Source of the DNA: CAVRRZ01 sp963723745
GTDB lineage: Bacteria > Actinomycetota > Actinomycetes > Mycobacteriales > Geodermatophilaceae
DNA: 64,000 bases
NCBI GenBank assembly: GCA_963723745.1
Contig: CAVRRZ010000004.1
Coordinates: 248,001-312,000, forward strand
Direction of reading: 5' to 3'
The translations under genes and the position numbers were made by a program. Of this stretch, positions 32,183 through 40,907 are shown piece by piece; positions within the stretch are counted from its first letter, which is position 1; the number at the start of each line of letters is the position of its first letter. A model generated the notes under the pieces. It had not been told where the DNA came from, ran no database searches, and saw nothing but the letters and a program-made list of their open reading frames with translations.

Positions 32183-32937
32183 GGTTCACCGGGCCGCTCG
32201 AATCCGCGGCGCTGCTCACCGTGCTGCCCGTGCCGGCGCGGGCTGCGGCCTCCACGCGCGGGGTGCTGCCGTGGGCGCCGCTGGTCGGGCTGGTCCTGGG
32301 CTCGGTCGCCGCGGCGGTCGCCGTCCTGGGCGAGGTGTTCGTGTCGCCGCTGGTCGGGGCGGTCCTCGGCGTCACCGTCCTCGCGGTGCTCACGCGGGGG
32401 CTGCACCTGGACGGGCTGGCCGACACCGCCGACGGGCTCGGACCGCTGCGCGAGCGGGCACGGGCGCTGCAGGTGATGCACCAGGGCGACATCGGCCCGT
32501 TCGGCGTCGTCACGCTGGTGCTGGTCCTGCTGCTGCAGGTGGCCAGCCTGGCCGCGCTGCTCACCGCCGACCACGGCTGGCCGGCGCTGGTCGTGGCCGT
32601 CGTCGCCGGCCGGGTGGCGATGGCCCGCACCGGGTTGCCCGGCGTGCCGTTCGCCGAGAGCTCCGCGCTGGGGCGCACGGTCGCCGGCACGGTGTCCGCG
32701 CGGTGGCTGTCCGGCTGGATCCTGGTCCTGGCCGGTCTGGTCGCGCTCGGCGCCGGCGGCGACCCGCAGCCGGTCTGGCGCCTGGTCGCCGCCTCGGCCG
32801 CCGGCGTCCTGGCGGCCGAGCTCCTGCTCCGCCGTGCCCGTCACCGGCTGGGCGGCGTGACCGGCGACGTCATGGGCGCGATGGGCGAGCTCGCGACGAC
32901 GACCACGCTGCTGGTCGCCGCCGCGCTCTGGTCCTAG
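32179..32937 (+). CDS. cobS: Adenosylcobinamide-GDP ribazoletransferase (cobalamin synthase)
   Basis: A 252-residue integral membrane protein. The family motif TRGLHLDGLADTADGLG (acidic metal-binding DGLADTADG near residues 75-85) is followed by RALQVMHQGDIGPFGV, and RVAMARTGLPG continues the pattern. It joins alpha-ribazole to adenosylcobinamide-GDP in the membrane. The start overlaps cobU; the stop overlaps the end of the convergent cobN gene by four bases. Confidence 0.95.
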   Translation: MRFTGPLESAALLTVLPVPARAAASTRGVLPWAPLVGLVLGSVAAAVAVLGEVFVSPLVGAVLGVTVLAVLTRGLHLDGLADTADGLGPLRERARALQVMHQGDIGPFGVVTLVLVLLLQVASLAALLTADHGWPALVVAVVAGRVAMARTGLPGVPFAESSALGRTVAGTVSARWLSGWILVLAGLVALGAGGDPQPVWRLVAASAAGVLAAELLLRRARHRLGGVTGDVMGAMGELATTTTLLVAAALWS

Positions 32938-35900
32938 CGGCCCACCTGGGCCGGGGTGTCCCCGCCCTCCAGGTCGCCCTCGGTGTCCAGGTACGCCTGC
33001 TGCAGCTGCGCCACCAGCGCCGCGTCCGGCTCCGCCCACATCTTCCGGTCGACCGCCTCCAGCAGCCGCTCGGCGATGCCGTGCAGCGCCCACGGGTTGG
33101 ACTTCTCCATGAACGCCCGGTTCTCCGGGTCGAGCACGTAGGTCTCGGCGAGCTTCTCGTACATCCAGTCGGCGACGACGCCGGTCGTCGCGTCGTACCC
33201 GAAGAGGTAGTCGACCGTCGCGGCGAGCTCGAAGGCGCCCTTGTAACCGTGCCGGCGCATGGCCGCCAGCCACTTCGGGTTGACCACGCGGGCCCGGAAG
33301 ACCCGCGCGGTCTCCTCGGTGAGCGAGCGGGTTCGCACCGACTCCGGGCGGGTGGAGTCGCCGATGAAGGCCGCCGGCGCCGTCCCGGTCAGCGCGCGGA
33401 CGGTCGCCACCATGCCGCCGTGGTACTGGAAGTAGTCGTCGGAGTCGGCGATGTCGTGCTCGCGGGTGTCGACGTTCTTGGCCGCCACGGCGATCCGCCG
33501 GTACGCCGCCTCCATGTCGGGGCGCGCCTGCACCCCGTCGAGGTCCCGGCCGTAGGCGTAGCCGCCCCAGACGGCGTAGACCTCGGCGAGATCGGCGTCC
33601 CCGCGCCAGTCGCGGCTGTCGATCAGCGACAGCAGCCCGGCCCCGTACGCGCCCGGCTTGGACCCGAACACGCGGGTGGTCGCCCGGCGCCGGTCGCCGT
33701 GGGTCGCCACGTCGGCCTCGACGTGGGCCCGCACGAAGTTGGCGTCGTCGGGCTCGTCGAGCGACGCGGCCAGGGTCACCGCGTCGTCCAGCATCGTGAC
33801 CACGTGGGGGAAGGCGTCACGGAAGAACCCGCTGATCCGCACCGTGACGTCGATCCGGGGGCGGCCGAGCTCCTCGAGGGGCACCGGTTCCAGACCGGTC
33901 ACCCGCCGCGACGCGTCGTCCCACACCGGGCGGACGCCGAGCAGCGCGAGCACCTCGGCGACGTCGTCGCCGGAGGTCCGCATCGCCGACGTGCCCCACA
34001 CGGAGAGGCCCACCGAGCGTGGGTATCCGCCGGTGTCGGCGCGATAGCGGTCGACCAGCGACTCCGCCAGCGCCTGGCCGGTCTCCCAGGCCAGCCGCGA
34101 GGGCACCGCCCGGGGGTCGACGGAGTAGAAGTTGCGGCCGGTCGGCAGCACGTTGACCAGCCCCCGCAGCGGGGAGCCCGACGGGCCGGCGGGCACGTAG
34201 CCGCCCTCGAGGGCGTGCAGGGTCGCGTCCAGCTCGTCGGTGGTGCGCGCCAGCCGGGGCACGACCTCGTCGACGGCGAACCGCAGGACGGCGGCAACCG
34301 CGTCGTCGTCGCGTCCCAGCACCTCCCGCACGACGGCAGAAATGGCCATTTCTGCCCACCCGGCGGCCTCCATGCCGGTCACCAGGGCCTCGGCCTGCGC
34401 CTCCACCGCGTCGGTCGCCGCGCGCCCGGCCGAGCCGTCCTCCGTCAGCCCGAGCGCCTCACGCAACCCCGGCAGCGCCACGGAGCCACCCCAGATCTGC
34501 CGGGCCCGCAGCATGGCCAGCACCAGGTCGACCCGGTCCTGCCCGGTGGGCGGGGCGCCCAGCACGTGCAGGCCGTCGCGGATCTGCGAGTCCTTGATCT
34601 CGCAGAGCCAGCCGTCGACGTGCAGGATCATCTCGTCGAAGTGGTCGTCCTCCGGCCGCTCGTTCAGCCCCAGGTCGTGGTCGAGCTTCGCGGCCTGCAG
34701 CAGCGTCCAGATCTGCGCCCGGACGGCGGGGAGCTTCGCCGGGTCCATCGCCGCCACGTTGGCGTGCTCGTCGAGCAGCTGCTCGAGCCGGGCGATGTCG
34801 CCGTAGGTGTCCGCGCGGGCCATCGGCGGCACCATGTGGTCGACCAGGGTGGCGTGCGCCCGGCGCTTGGCCTGGCTGCCCTCGCCGGGGTCGTTGACCA
34901 GGAACGGGTAGACCAACGGCAGGTCACCGATCGCGGCGTCCGGCCCGCAGGAGGCCGAGAGCCCGACCGTCTTCCCGGGCAGCCACTCCAGGTTGCCGTG
35001 CTTGCCCACGTGGACCAGCGCGTGCGCGCCGAAGCCCCCGACATCTCGACCCGACCGCAGCCACCAGTAGGCGGCCAGGTAGTGGTGGGACGGCGGCAGG
35101 TCGGGGTCGTGGTAGATCGCGATCGGGTTCTCCCCGAACCCGCGCGGCGGCTGCACCATCACGACGACGTTGCCGGCCCGGAGCGCGGCGAAGACGATGT
35201 CCGCGTCGTCGCCACTGCCGTCCACGAACAGCGACCCGGGCGCGGGCCCCCAGTGCTCCTCCATGGCCGCGCGCAGGTCGGCCGGCAGGGTCCCGAAGAA
35301 CGCGCGGTACTCGGCGGCGGGGATCCGCACCGGGTTGCCCGACAACTGCTCCTCGGTCAGCCAGTCGGCGTCCTGACCGCCGGCGGCGATGAGGGCGTGG
35401 ACGAGCCGGTCGCCGTCCAGGTCCGCCACGCCGGGCAGCGCGTCGGGCCCGTCGAACGGCCCGATGTCGTAGCCCTGCCCGGCCATGGCGGCCAGCAGCC
35501 GGACCACGGACGCCGGGGTGTCCAGGCCCACGGCGTTGCCGATGCGGGCGTGCTTGGTCGGGTAGGCGGACAGCATCACCACGATGCGCCGCTCGGCCGG
35601 GGGCGTGTGGCGGAGGCGGGCGTGGGCGACCGCGGTCCCGGCCACGCGCGCGGCGCGCTCGGGATCGGCGACGTAGTGGGTCAGGCCGTCGTCCCCGGTC
35701 TCCTTGAACGAGAACGGCACGCTGATCAGCCGGCCGTCGAACTCGGGGATGGCGACCTGGTTTCCGACGTCGAGCGGCGAGAGCCCGTCGTCGTCGGCCG
35801 CCCACTCGGCGCGCGAGCGGGTCAGGCACAGCCCCTGGATCACCGGCACGTCGAGGGCGGCGAGCTCGCCGACGTCCCACGCGCCGTCGTCGCCGCCAGC

Positions 35901-36581
35901 CTGCGCCGTGGCCGGCCGGGAACCGCCGGCGGCCAGCACGGTCACCACCATCGCGTCGGCGGTGCGCAGCGTCTCCAGCAGGCCGGGGTCGACCGAACGC
36001 AGGCTCGAGGTGAAGACCGGCAGCGCCCGGCCGCCGGCGTCCTCGATCGCCGTGCAGAGGGTCTCGACGAAGTCCGTGTTCCCGGCCAGGTGGTGGGCGC
36101 GGTAGTAGAGGACGGCGACGGTCGGCCCGCTCCCCCGGTCCGCGCGCTGCAACACCCCCCAGTCCGGCGCCACCGACGGCGGCTCGAACCCCTCCCCGGT
36201 GAGCAGCACGGTGTCGGACAGGAAGCGGTGCAGGTGGCTGAGGTTGACCGGCCCGCCCTGCGCGAGGTAGCCGTGCGCCTCGGTCGCCACACCCATCGGC
36301 ACCGTGGACAGCTCCATCAGCTCGGCGTCGGGCACCTGCTCCCCGCCGAGCACGACGACCGGCGCCGGGCCGGCCAGCAGCGGCCGCAGCACGTCCTCGT
36401 ACTGCCGCCGCACCCCCAGGATGCGGACGACGACCAGGTCGCTGCCCTCAGCGAGGGCGGCCATGCCGGCGTCGTCCAGCCGGGACGGGTTCCCGAGCTG
36501 CCAGTCGGCGCCGCTGGCGCGGGCGGAGAGCAGGTCGGTGTCGCTGGTGGAGAGCAGGGTGAACGTGCGCTGTGCAGTCAC
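32934..36581 (-). CDS. cobN: Cobaltochelatase subunit CobN
   Basis: A 1215-residue protein, full length for CobN, the large subunit that inserts cobalt into hydrogenobyrinic acid a,c-diamide. Landmarks include LYYRAHHLAGNTDFVETLC near residue 160, VVMLSAYPTKHARIGNAVGL, FGAHALVHVGKHGNLEWLPG near residue 515 and TGRNFYSVDPRAVPSRLAWE near residue 815, then VWGTSAMRTSGDD. It needs an AAA+ partner pair; the I/D protein at 46744-48804 is the candidate. The GTG start is 40 bases beyond a cobalamin riboswitch. It is the longest gene in the locus yet carries no frameshift. A perfect 22-bp palindrome lies within it at 34335-34356. Confidence 0.96.
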   Translation of the reverse strand: MTAQRTFTLLSTSDTDLLSARASGADWQLGNPSRLDDAGMAALAEGSDLVVVRILGVRRQYEDVLRPLLAGPAPVVVLGGEQVPDAELMELSTVPMGVATEAHGYLAQGGPVNLSHLHRFLSDTVLLTGEGFEPPSVAPDWGVLQRADRGSGPTVAVLYYRAHHLAGNTDFVETLCTAIEDAGGRALPVFTSSLRSVDPGLLETLRTADAMVVTVLAAGGSRPATAQAGGDDGAWDVGELAALDVPVIQGLCLTRSRAEWAADDDGLSPLDVGNQVAIPEFDGRLISVPFSFKETGDDGLTHYVADPERAARVAGTAVAHARLRHTPPAERRIVVMLSAYPTKHARIGNAVGLDTPASVVRLLAAMAGQGYDIGPFDGPDALPGVADLDGDRLVHALIAAGGQDADWLTEEQLSGNPVRIPAAEYRAFFGTLPADLRAAMEEHWGPAPGSLFVDGSGDDADIVFAALRAGNVVVMVQPPRGFGENPIAIYHDPDLPPSHHYLAAYWWLRSGRDVGGFGAHALVHVGKHGNLEWLPGKTVGLSASCGPDAAIGDLPLVYPFLVNDPGEGSQAKRRAHATLVDHMVPPMARADTYGDIARLEQLLDEHANVAAMDPAKLPAVRAQIWTLLQAAKLDHDLGLNERPEDDHFDEMILHVDGWLCEIKDSQIRDGLHVLGAPPTGQDRVDLVLAMLRARQIWGGSVALPGLREALGLTEDGSAGRAATDAVEAQAEALVTGMEAAGWAEMAISAVVREVLGRDDDAVAAVLRFAVDEVVPRLARTTDELDATLHALEGGYVPAGPSGSPLRGLVNVLPTGRNFYSVDPRAVPSRLAWETGQALAESLVDRYRADTGGYPRSVGLSVWGTSAMRTSGDDVAEVLALLGVRPVWDDASRRVTGLEPVPLEELGRPRIDVTVRISGFFRDAFPHVVTMLDDAVTLAASLDEPDDANFVRAHVEADVATHGDRRRATTRVFGSKPGAYGAGLLSLIDSRDWRGDADLAEVYAVWGGYAYGRDLDGVQARPDMEAAYRRIAVAAKNVDTREHDIADSDDYFQYHGGMVATVRALTGTAPAAFIGDSTRPESVRTRSLTEETARVFRARVVNPKWLAAMRRHGYKGAFELAATVDYLFGYDATTGVVADWMYEKLAETYVLDPENRAFMEKSNPWALHGIAERLLEAVDRKMWAEPDAALVAQLQQAYLDTEGDLEGGDTPAQVGR
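34335..34356. repeat. Perfect 22-bp AT-rich palindrome inside cobN
   Basis: A perfect palindrome centred on ATGGCCAT with A/T-rich flanks (AAATGGCCATTT core) in an otherwise >70% GC coding region. It encodes EMAIS on the minus strand at a variable position of CobN. It shares its 8-bp core and architecture with the palindrome at 47903-47922. Confidence 0.6.
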
Positions 36582-36620
36582 TGGCAGGCCTCACTCGGGG
36601 TCCGCGCCCCGGGTCGTCGG

Positions 36621-36712
36621 GCACGGCAGCCGGAGTATCTGGCTCGCCCTCGCGGGCTCACAGTGGCGGGACCGCGCCGGGATCGCACCGGCTTCCTCGC
36701 GCACTGCCGTGA
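36621..36712 (-). ncRNA. Cobalamin riboswitch upstream of cobN
   Basis: On the minus strand the conserved core reads GAAGCCGGTGCGATCCCGG, then GCGGTCCCGCCACTGTGA, followed by a B12-box-like GAGCCAGATACTCCGGCTGC. The outer helix is closed by CACGGCAG (36711-36704) with CTGCCGTG (36629-36622). AdoCbl binding should shut off cobN expression. The distance to the GTG start (40 bases) suits control of translation initiation. Confidence 0.9.
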
Positions 36713-36734
36713 TGCCGCCGACCGTACCGACCCC

Positions 36735-36778
36735 GGCAGGGGCGCTCACCGGCAGGAGCGCTCACCGGCAGGAGCGCT
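36735..36778 (+). repeat. Tandem 16-bp repeat upstream of cobG
   Basis: The unit GGCAGGAGCGCTCACC is repeated 2.75 times (36735-36750 with one mismatch, 36751-36766, 36767-36778). It lies in the promoter gap between the cobN riboswitch and cobG; its function is unknown. Confidence 0.75.
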
Positions 36779-36835
36779 GTGTCCGTCGGCCGACGACCCG
36801 GTCGGCGGGACTCCCGCCGTAGCCTCGGTGCCGCC

Positions 36836-38002
36836 ATGACTGCCGTGCCGCCGACCCGCGAGCGGGTCGACGCCTGCCCGGGCGCGCTCCAGACCCACCC
36901 GGCGGCCGACGGCGCGCTGGCCCGGGTCCGGGTGCCCGGCGGAGCGCTGACCGGGAACCAGCTGCGGGTGCTGGCGGCCGCCGCCCGCGAGCTCGGTGAC
37001 GGCGCGCTGGAGCTGACCAGCCGGGGCAACCTCCAGCTGCGCGGTCTGCGGCCCGGTGCCGAGGTCGAGCTCGGGCACCGGCTGGCCGCCGCGGGTCTCC
37101 TGCCCAGCGCGACGCACGAACGGGTGCGCAACGTCCTGGCCAGCGCGCTCTCCGGGCGGGCCGGCGGCCGGCTCGACGTCCGCCCGTGGGTGGCGGCCTT
37201 CGATGCGGGGCTGTGCACCGACCTTGCGTTCGCCGAGCTGCCCGGCCGGTTCCTCGCCACCGTCGACGACGGCCGCGGCGACGTCGCGGGGCTCGGCGGG
37301 GACGTCGGGCTGCTCGCCCTGGGACCGGACACCGTGGCGCTCACCCTCGGCGGCTCCGACAGCGGCCTGCGCGTGCCCCCGGGCGAGGCGGTCCCGATCG
37401 CCCTCGCCGCGGCCCGCGCCTTCCTCGCCGAACGCGCCGGGCAGGGCGGCACCGCCTGGCGGCTGGCCGAGCTGGCGGACGGCGTCGCACGCGTGGCGGC
37501 CCGCCTCGACGGCACCCGCGTGCCGCCGGGGGCGGTTCCCACCGCCCCGTCGACCGGGCCCGCCGGGGTGGTTCCCCAGGACGACGGACGGACGGCGATC
37601 GTCGCGGTCGTACCGCTGGGGCGGCTGACCGCCGGCCAGGCGGACCTGGTGGCCGCGCTGACCGCCGACCTCCAGATCACGCCCTGGCGCAGTGTCGCGC
37701 TGACCGACCTCCCGGACGCCGCGGCGGCCGGCGAGCTCGGCGCGGCCGGGCTCGTGCTGGACCCCGGCAGCCCCTGGTTGCAGGTCACGGCCTGCGCCGG
37801 GCGGCCGGGGTGCGCGAAGTCCCTCGCCGACGTCCGCGCCGACGCGGCGGCAGCCGTCTCCGCCGGCGCTCTCCCCGCGGAGGGCGCCCGGCAGCACTGG
37901 GCCGGCTGCGAGCGCCGCTGCGGCCGGCCCCGCGGGGCCGTGGTGGACGTCGTCGCGACGCTCGAGGGCTACCGCGTCAGCCTGCGCCGGGGCGGGACGT
38001 AG
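36836..38002 (+). CDS. cobG: Precorrin-3B synthase (nitrite/sulfite reductase ferredoxin-like)
   Basis: A 388-residue CobG. Two ferredoxin-like half domains precede the siroheme/[4Fe-4S]-type cysteine set: CAGRPGC (about residues 318-324) and WAGCERRC (about 358-365). ELTSRGNLQLRGLRP near residue 60 is the family's substrate region. CobG uses oxygen to make precorrin-3B, so this points to the aerobic pathway. The ATG at 36836 is chosen; an in-frame GTG at 36779 has an Arg-rich, non-conserved extension. Confidence 0.92.
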   Translation: MTAVPPTRERVDACPGALQTHPAADGALARVRVPGGALTGNQLRVLAAAARELGDGALELTSRGNLQLRGLRPGAEVELGHRLAAAGLLPSATHERVRNVLASALSGRAGGRLDVRPWVAAFDAGLCTDLAFAELPGRFLATVDDGRGDVAGLGGDVGLLALGPDTVALTLGGSDSGLRVPPGEAVPIALAAARAFLAERAGQGGTAWRLAELADGVARVAARLDGTRVPPGAVPTAPSTGPAGVVPQDDGRTAIVAVVPLGRLTAGQADLVAALTADLQITPWRSVALTDLPDAAAAGELGAAGLVLDPGSPWLQVTACAGRPGCAKSLADVRADAAAAVSAGALPAEGARQHWAGCERRCGRPRGAVVDVVATLEGYRVSLRRGGT

Positions 38003-38049
38003 CCTCGCCGCGCAGCCCCATCCCGAGTCGACGGAGATCCCCGCAGCCG

Positions 38050-38671
38050 ATGTACGAGTACGAGAAGGACGGCGCCGAGATCTACCGGCAGTCGTTCGCC
38101 ACCATCCGGGCCGAGGCGCGAGCTCGGCCGGTTCCCGGCCGACGTCGCCCGGGTGGTCGTCCGGATGATCCACGCCTGCGGCCAGGTCGATCTCGCCGGT
38201 GACGTCGTGCACTCCCCCGGCGTCGTGGAACGGGCCCGTGCGGCCCTGGACCGTGGCGCCCCGGTGCTCTGCGACGCGCAGATGGTGGCCTCCGGCATCA
38301 CCCGGCGGCGGCTGCCGAAGGACAACGACGTCGTCTGCACGCTGAACGACCCGCGCACGCCGGGGCTCGCCGCCGAGCTCGGCACCACCCGCACCGCGGC
38401 CGCGCTGGAGCTGTGGCGCGACCGCCTCGACGGCGCGGTCGTCGCGATCGGCAACGCACCGACCGCGCTCTTCCACCTGCTCGAGATGGTGGCCGCGGGC
38501 GGCCCACGACCGGCCGCCGTCCTCGGCATCCCGGTCGGGTTCATCGGTGCCGCGGAGTCCAAGGAGGCCCTGGCCGCCTCGGACCTCGACCACCTGCTCG
38601 TCCGGGGCCGGCGGGGCGGCAGCGCCCTCACCGCGGCGGCGGTCAACGCGATCGCGAGCGACGTCGAATGA
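38050..38671 (+). pseudogene. cobH: Precorrin-8X methylmutase, one-base frameshift
   Basis: The N-terminal part YEYEKDGAEIYRQSFATIRA is typical CobH. Near 38116-38124 one extra base shifts the frame; the next frame resumes at once with LGRFPADVARVVVRMIHACG (catalytic His in the VRMIHACGQ motif), and continues through DAQMVASGITRRRLP and AVLGIPVGFIGAAESKEAL to a stop that overlaps cobI. Total span 622 bases (207 codons plus one base). Both sides are otherwise intact, so this is either a sequence error or a very recent break. Confidence 0.88.
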
Positions 38672-40171
38672 GCGGGACCGGCCGCCTGTACGGGGTGGGC
38701 CTCGGGCCCGGCGACCCGGAGCTGGTCACGGTGAAGGCCGCCCGGCTGATCGGTGCGGCGGACGTCGTCGCCTTCCACGCCGCCCGGCACGGGCGCTCGG
38801 TGGCCCGGGGGGTGGCCGCGCCGTACCTGCGGGAGGGCCAGATCGAGGAGCTGCTGGTCTACCCGGTCACCACCGAGACGACCGACCACCCCGGCGGGTA
38901 CCAGGGCGCGATCGACGAGTTCTACGAGGCGGCGGCCGCCCGGCTGGCCGCACACCTCGACGCGGGCCGGGACGTCGTCGTCCTCGCCGAGGGCGACCCG
39001 TTCTTCTACGGCTCCTACATGCACATGCACAAGCGGCTGGCGCACCGCTATCCGACCGAGGTGGTGCCCGGGGTCACCAGCGTGAGCGGCGCGGCGGCGG
39101 CGGTCGGCCGGCCGCTGGTCGAGCGCGACGAGGTGCTCACCGTCCTGCCCGGGACGCTCGGCGCCGACCGCCTCGCCGCGCAGCTGTCGGCCACGGACTC
39201 GGCCGCCGTCCTGAAGCTCGGCCGCACCTTCCCCGCGGTGCGGGAGGCCTTCGACCGCGCCGGCGTCCTCGACCGCGCCCTCTACGTCGAGCGCGCCACC
39301 ACCGGGAGCCAGCGGTTCCTGCCGCTGGCCGATGTGGACCCGGCCACCGTCCCCTACTTCTCGCTGGCCCTGCTCCCGAGTCCCGTGACCGGGCCGACGG
39401 GGGTGGGCGCCGGTCCCGCGGCGACCGACGCCCACCCCGGCGAGGTCGTGGTCGTCGGCCTGGGCCCCGGCTCCCGCGCCTGGACGACGCCCGAGGCCGC
39501 CGACGCCCTCGCCTGCGCCGACGTCCTCGTCGGCTACGGGCCCTATCTGGACCGGGTGCCGGCCAACCCACGCCAGGAGCGCCACGCCAGCGACAACCGG
39601 GTGGAGGCCCAGCGCGCGGCGCACGCGCTGGAGCTCGCGCGGTCGGGACGCCGCGTCGCGGTCGTCTCCAGCGGCGACCCGGGCGTCTTCGCGATGGCCG
39701 CCGCGGTCCTGGAGGTGGCCGAGCGACCGGAGTTCGCCGACGTCCCGGTGCGGGTCGTGCCCGGGCTCACCGCCGCGCAGGCGGTGGCCTCCCGGGTCGG
39801 CGCGCCCCTGGGCCACGACTTCTGCGTGCTCTCGCTGTCCGACGTCCTCAAGCCGTGGGAGGTCGTGCTCGACCGGCTGCGGCACGCGGCCGCCGCGGAC
39901 CTGGTGATCGCGCTCTACAACCCGCGGTCCAGGCACCGGCCTGCACCAGCTCGGCGAGGCCCGGAAGGTGCTGCTGGAGAACCGGTCGCCCGACACGGTC
40001 GTGGTGGTCGGCCGCGACGTCGGGGGGCCCGAGGAGTCGCTGACCGTGACCTCGCTCGGCGACCTCGATCCCGAGACGGTCGACATGCGCTGCCTGGTGC
40101 TCGTCGGGTCGTCGCAGACCCGGGTCGGTCCGGCCGGCCGCGTCTGGACGCCACGCACCTATCCGGCCTGA
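38668..40171 (+). pseudogene. cobIJ: CobI-CobJ fusion (precorrin-2 C20- and precorrin-3B C17-methyltransferases), one-base frameshift
   Basis: Two fused SAM-dependent tetrapyrrole methylases. CobI (residues ~1-245) has LYGVGLGPGDPELVTVKAAR, AEGDPFFYGSYMHMHKRL and VVPGVTSVSGAAAA. CobJ (from ~260) has VVVVGLGPGSRAWTTPEA, VVSSGDPGVFAMAAAV and VVPGLTAAQAVASRVGAPLG. After ALYNPRSRHR (near 39940) one extra base shifts the frame; the other frame gives HQLGEARKVLLENRSPDTVV and the proper end at 40171. Without the indel the fusion would be about 500 residues, normal for actinobacterial CobIJ. Overlaps the end of convergent cobK. Confidence 0.9.
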
Positions 40172-40896
40172 CCGCGCAGCCAGGCCAGGGCCTGGTCGAC
40201 GCTCGCGACCGTCGGCACCCCGGGCGGCAGGGGCGGTCGGCGGACCAGCACGACGGGGACGCCGAGCCGCCGGGCCGCGGTCAGCTTCGCCTCGGTCATG
40301 TGCCCACCGCTGTCCTTGGTGACGACGACGTCGACGGCGTGCTCGGTCATCAGGGCGAGCTCCTCGTCGACCGTGAAGGGGCCGCGGGCGAGCACGACGG
40401 TCGTGCGCGGCGGCAGCGGCGGGGACGGCGGGTCGACCGAGCGCACCAGGCAGCGTCCGGTCAGCCCGGCGAACGCGCCGAGCCCCTGCCGGCCGGTGGT
40501 GAGGAACACCGAGCCGAAGCCGGCCACGCCCGCCGCCGCGTCGGGCAGCGAGTCGACCCACCGCCAGTCGTCCCCGGGCCGCGGCGACCAGCCCGGCCGC
40601 TGCAACCGGAGCAACGGCACGCCCGCCACCTCGGCCGCGGCGGCGGCCGACGTGGTCATGGTGGCCGCGAAGGGATGGGTCGCGTCGACGACCGCCCGCA
40701 CCGGGTGCGCCTGCAGCCAGGCGGCCAGGCCGCCCGCACCGCCGAACCCGCCGATCCGCACGTCGCCCGGCGGCAGCAGCGGATCGGCCACCCGCCCGGC
40801 CAGCGAGCTGACGACGTCGACGCCGTCCTCGGCCAGCGCCGTCGCCAGCCGCCGCGCCTCCCCGGTGCCGCCGAGGACGAGCACGCGCCCGGTCAT
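40159..40896 (-). CDS. cobK: Precorrin-6A reductase
   Basis: A 245-residue NADPH-dependent reductase: VLVLGGTGEARRLATAL (residues 5-21), VVDATHPFAATMTTSAAAA near residue 70, VFLTTGRQGLGAF and VVTKDSGGHMTEAKLTAA. It reduces precorrin-6A to precorrin-6B. Intact, and divergent from cbiD with starts only 11-26 bases apart, so the two share a very compact promoter region. Its 3' end overlaps the end of cobJ by 13 bases. Confidence 0.94.
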   Translation of the reverse strand: MTGRVLVLGGTGEARRLATALAEDGVDVVSSLAGRVADPLLPPGDVRIGGFGGAGGLAAWLQAHPVRAVVDATHPFAATMTTSAAAAAEVAGVPLLRLQRPGWSPRPGDDWRWVDSLPDAAAGVAGFGSVFLTTGRQGLGAFAGLTGRCLVRSVDPPSPPLPPRTTVVLARGPFTVDEELALMTEHAVDVVVTKDSGGHMTEAKLTAARRLGVPVVLVRRPPLPPGVPTVASVDQALAWLRGQAG

Positions 40897-40907
40897 GCGC
40901 AGCGCCC

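Noticed and set aside
31998..36839. 1613-codon plus-strand ORF opposite cobN
   Set aside because: Composition is typical antisense shadow (VGVVDR.../RRAG... repeats); CobN on the minus strand has full family motifs.
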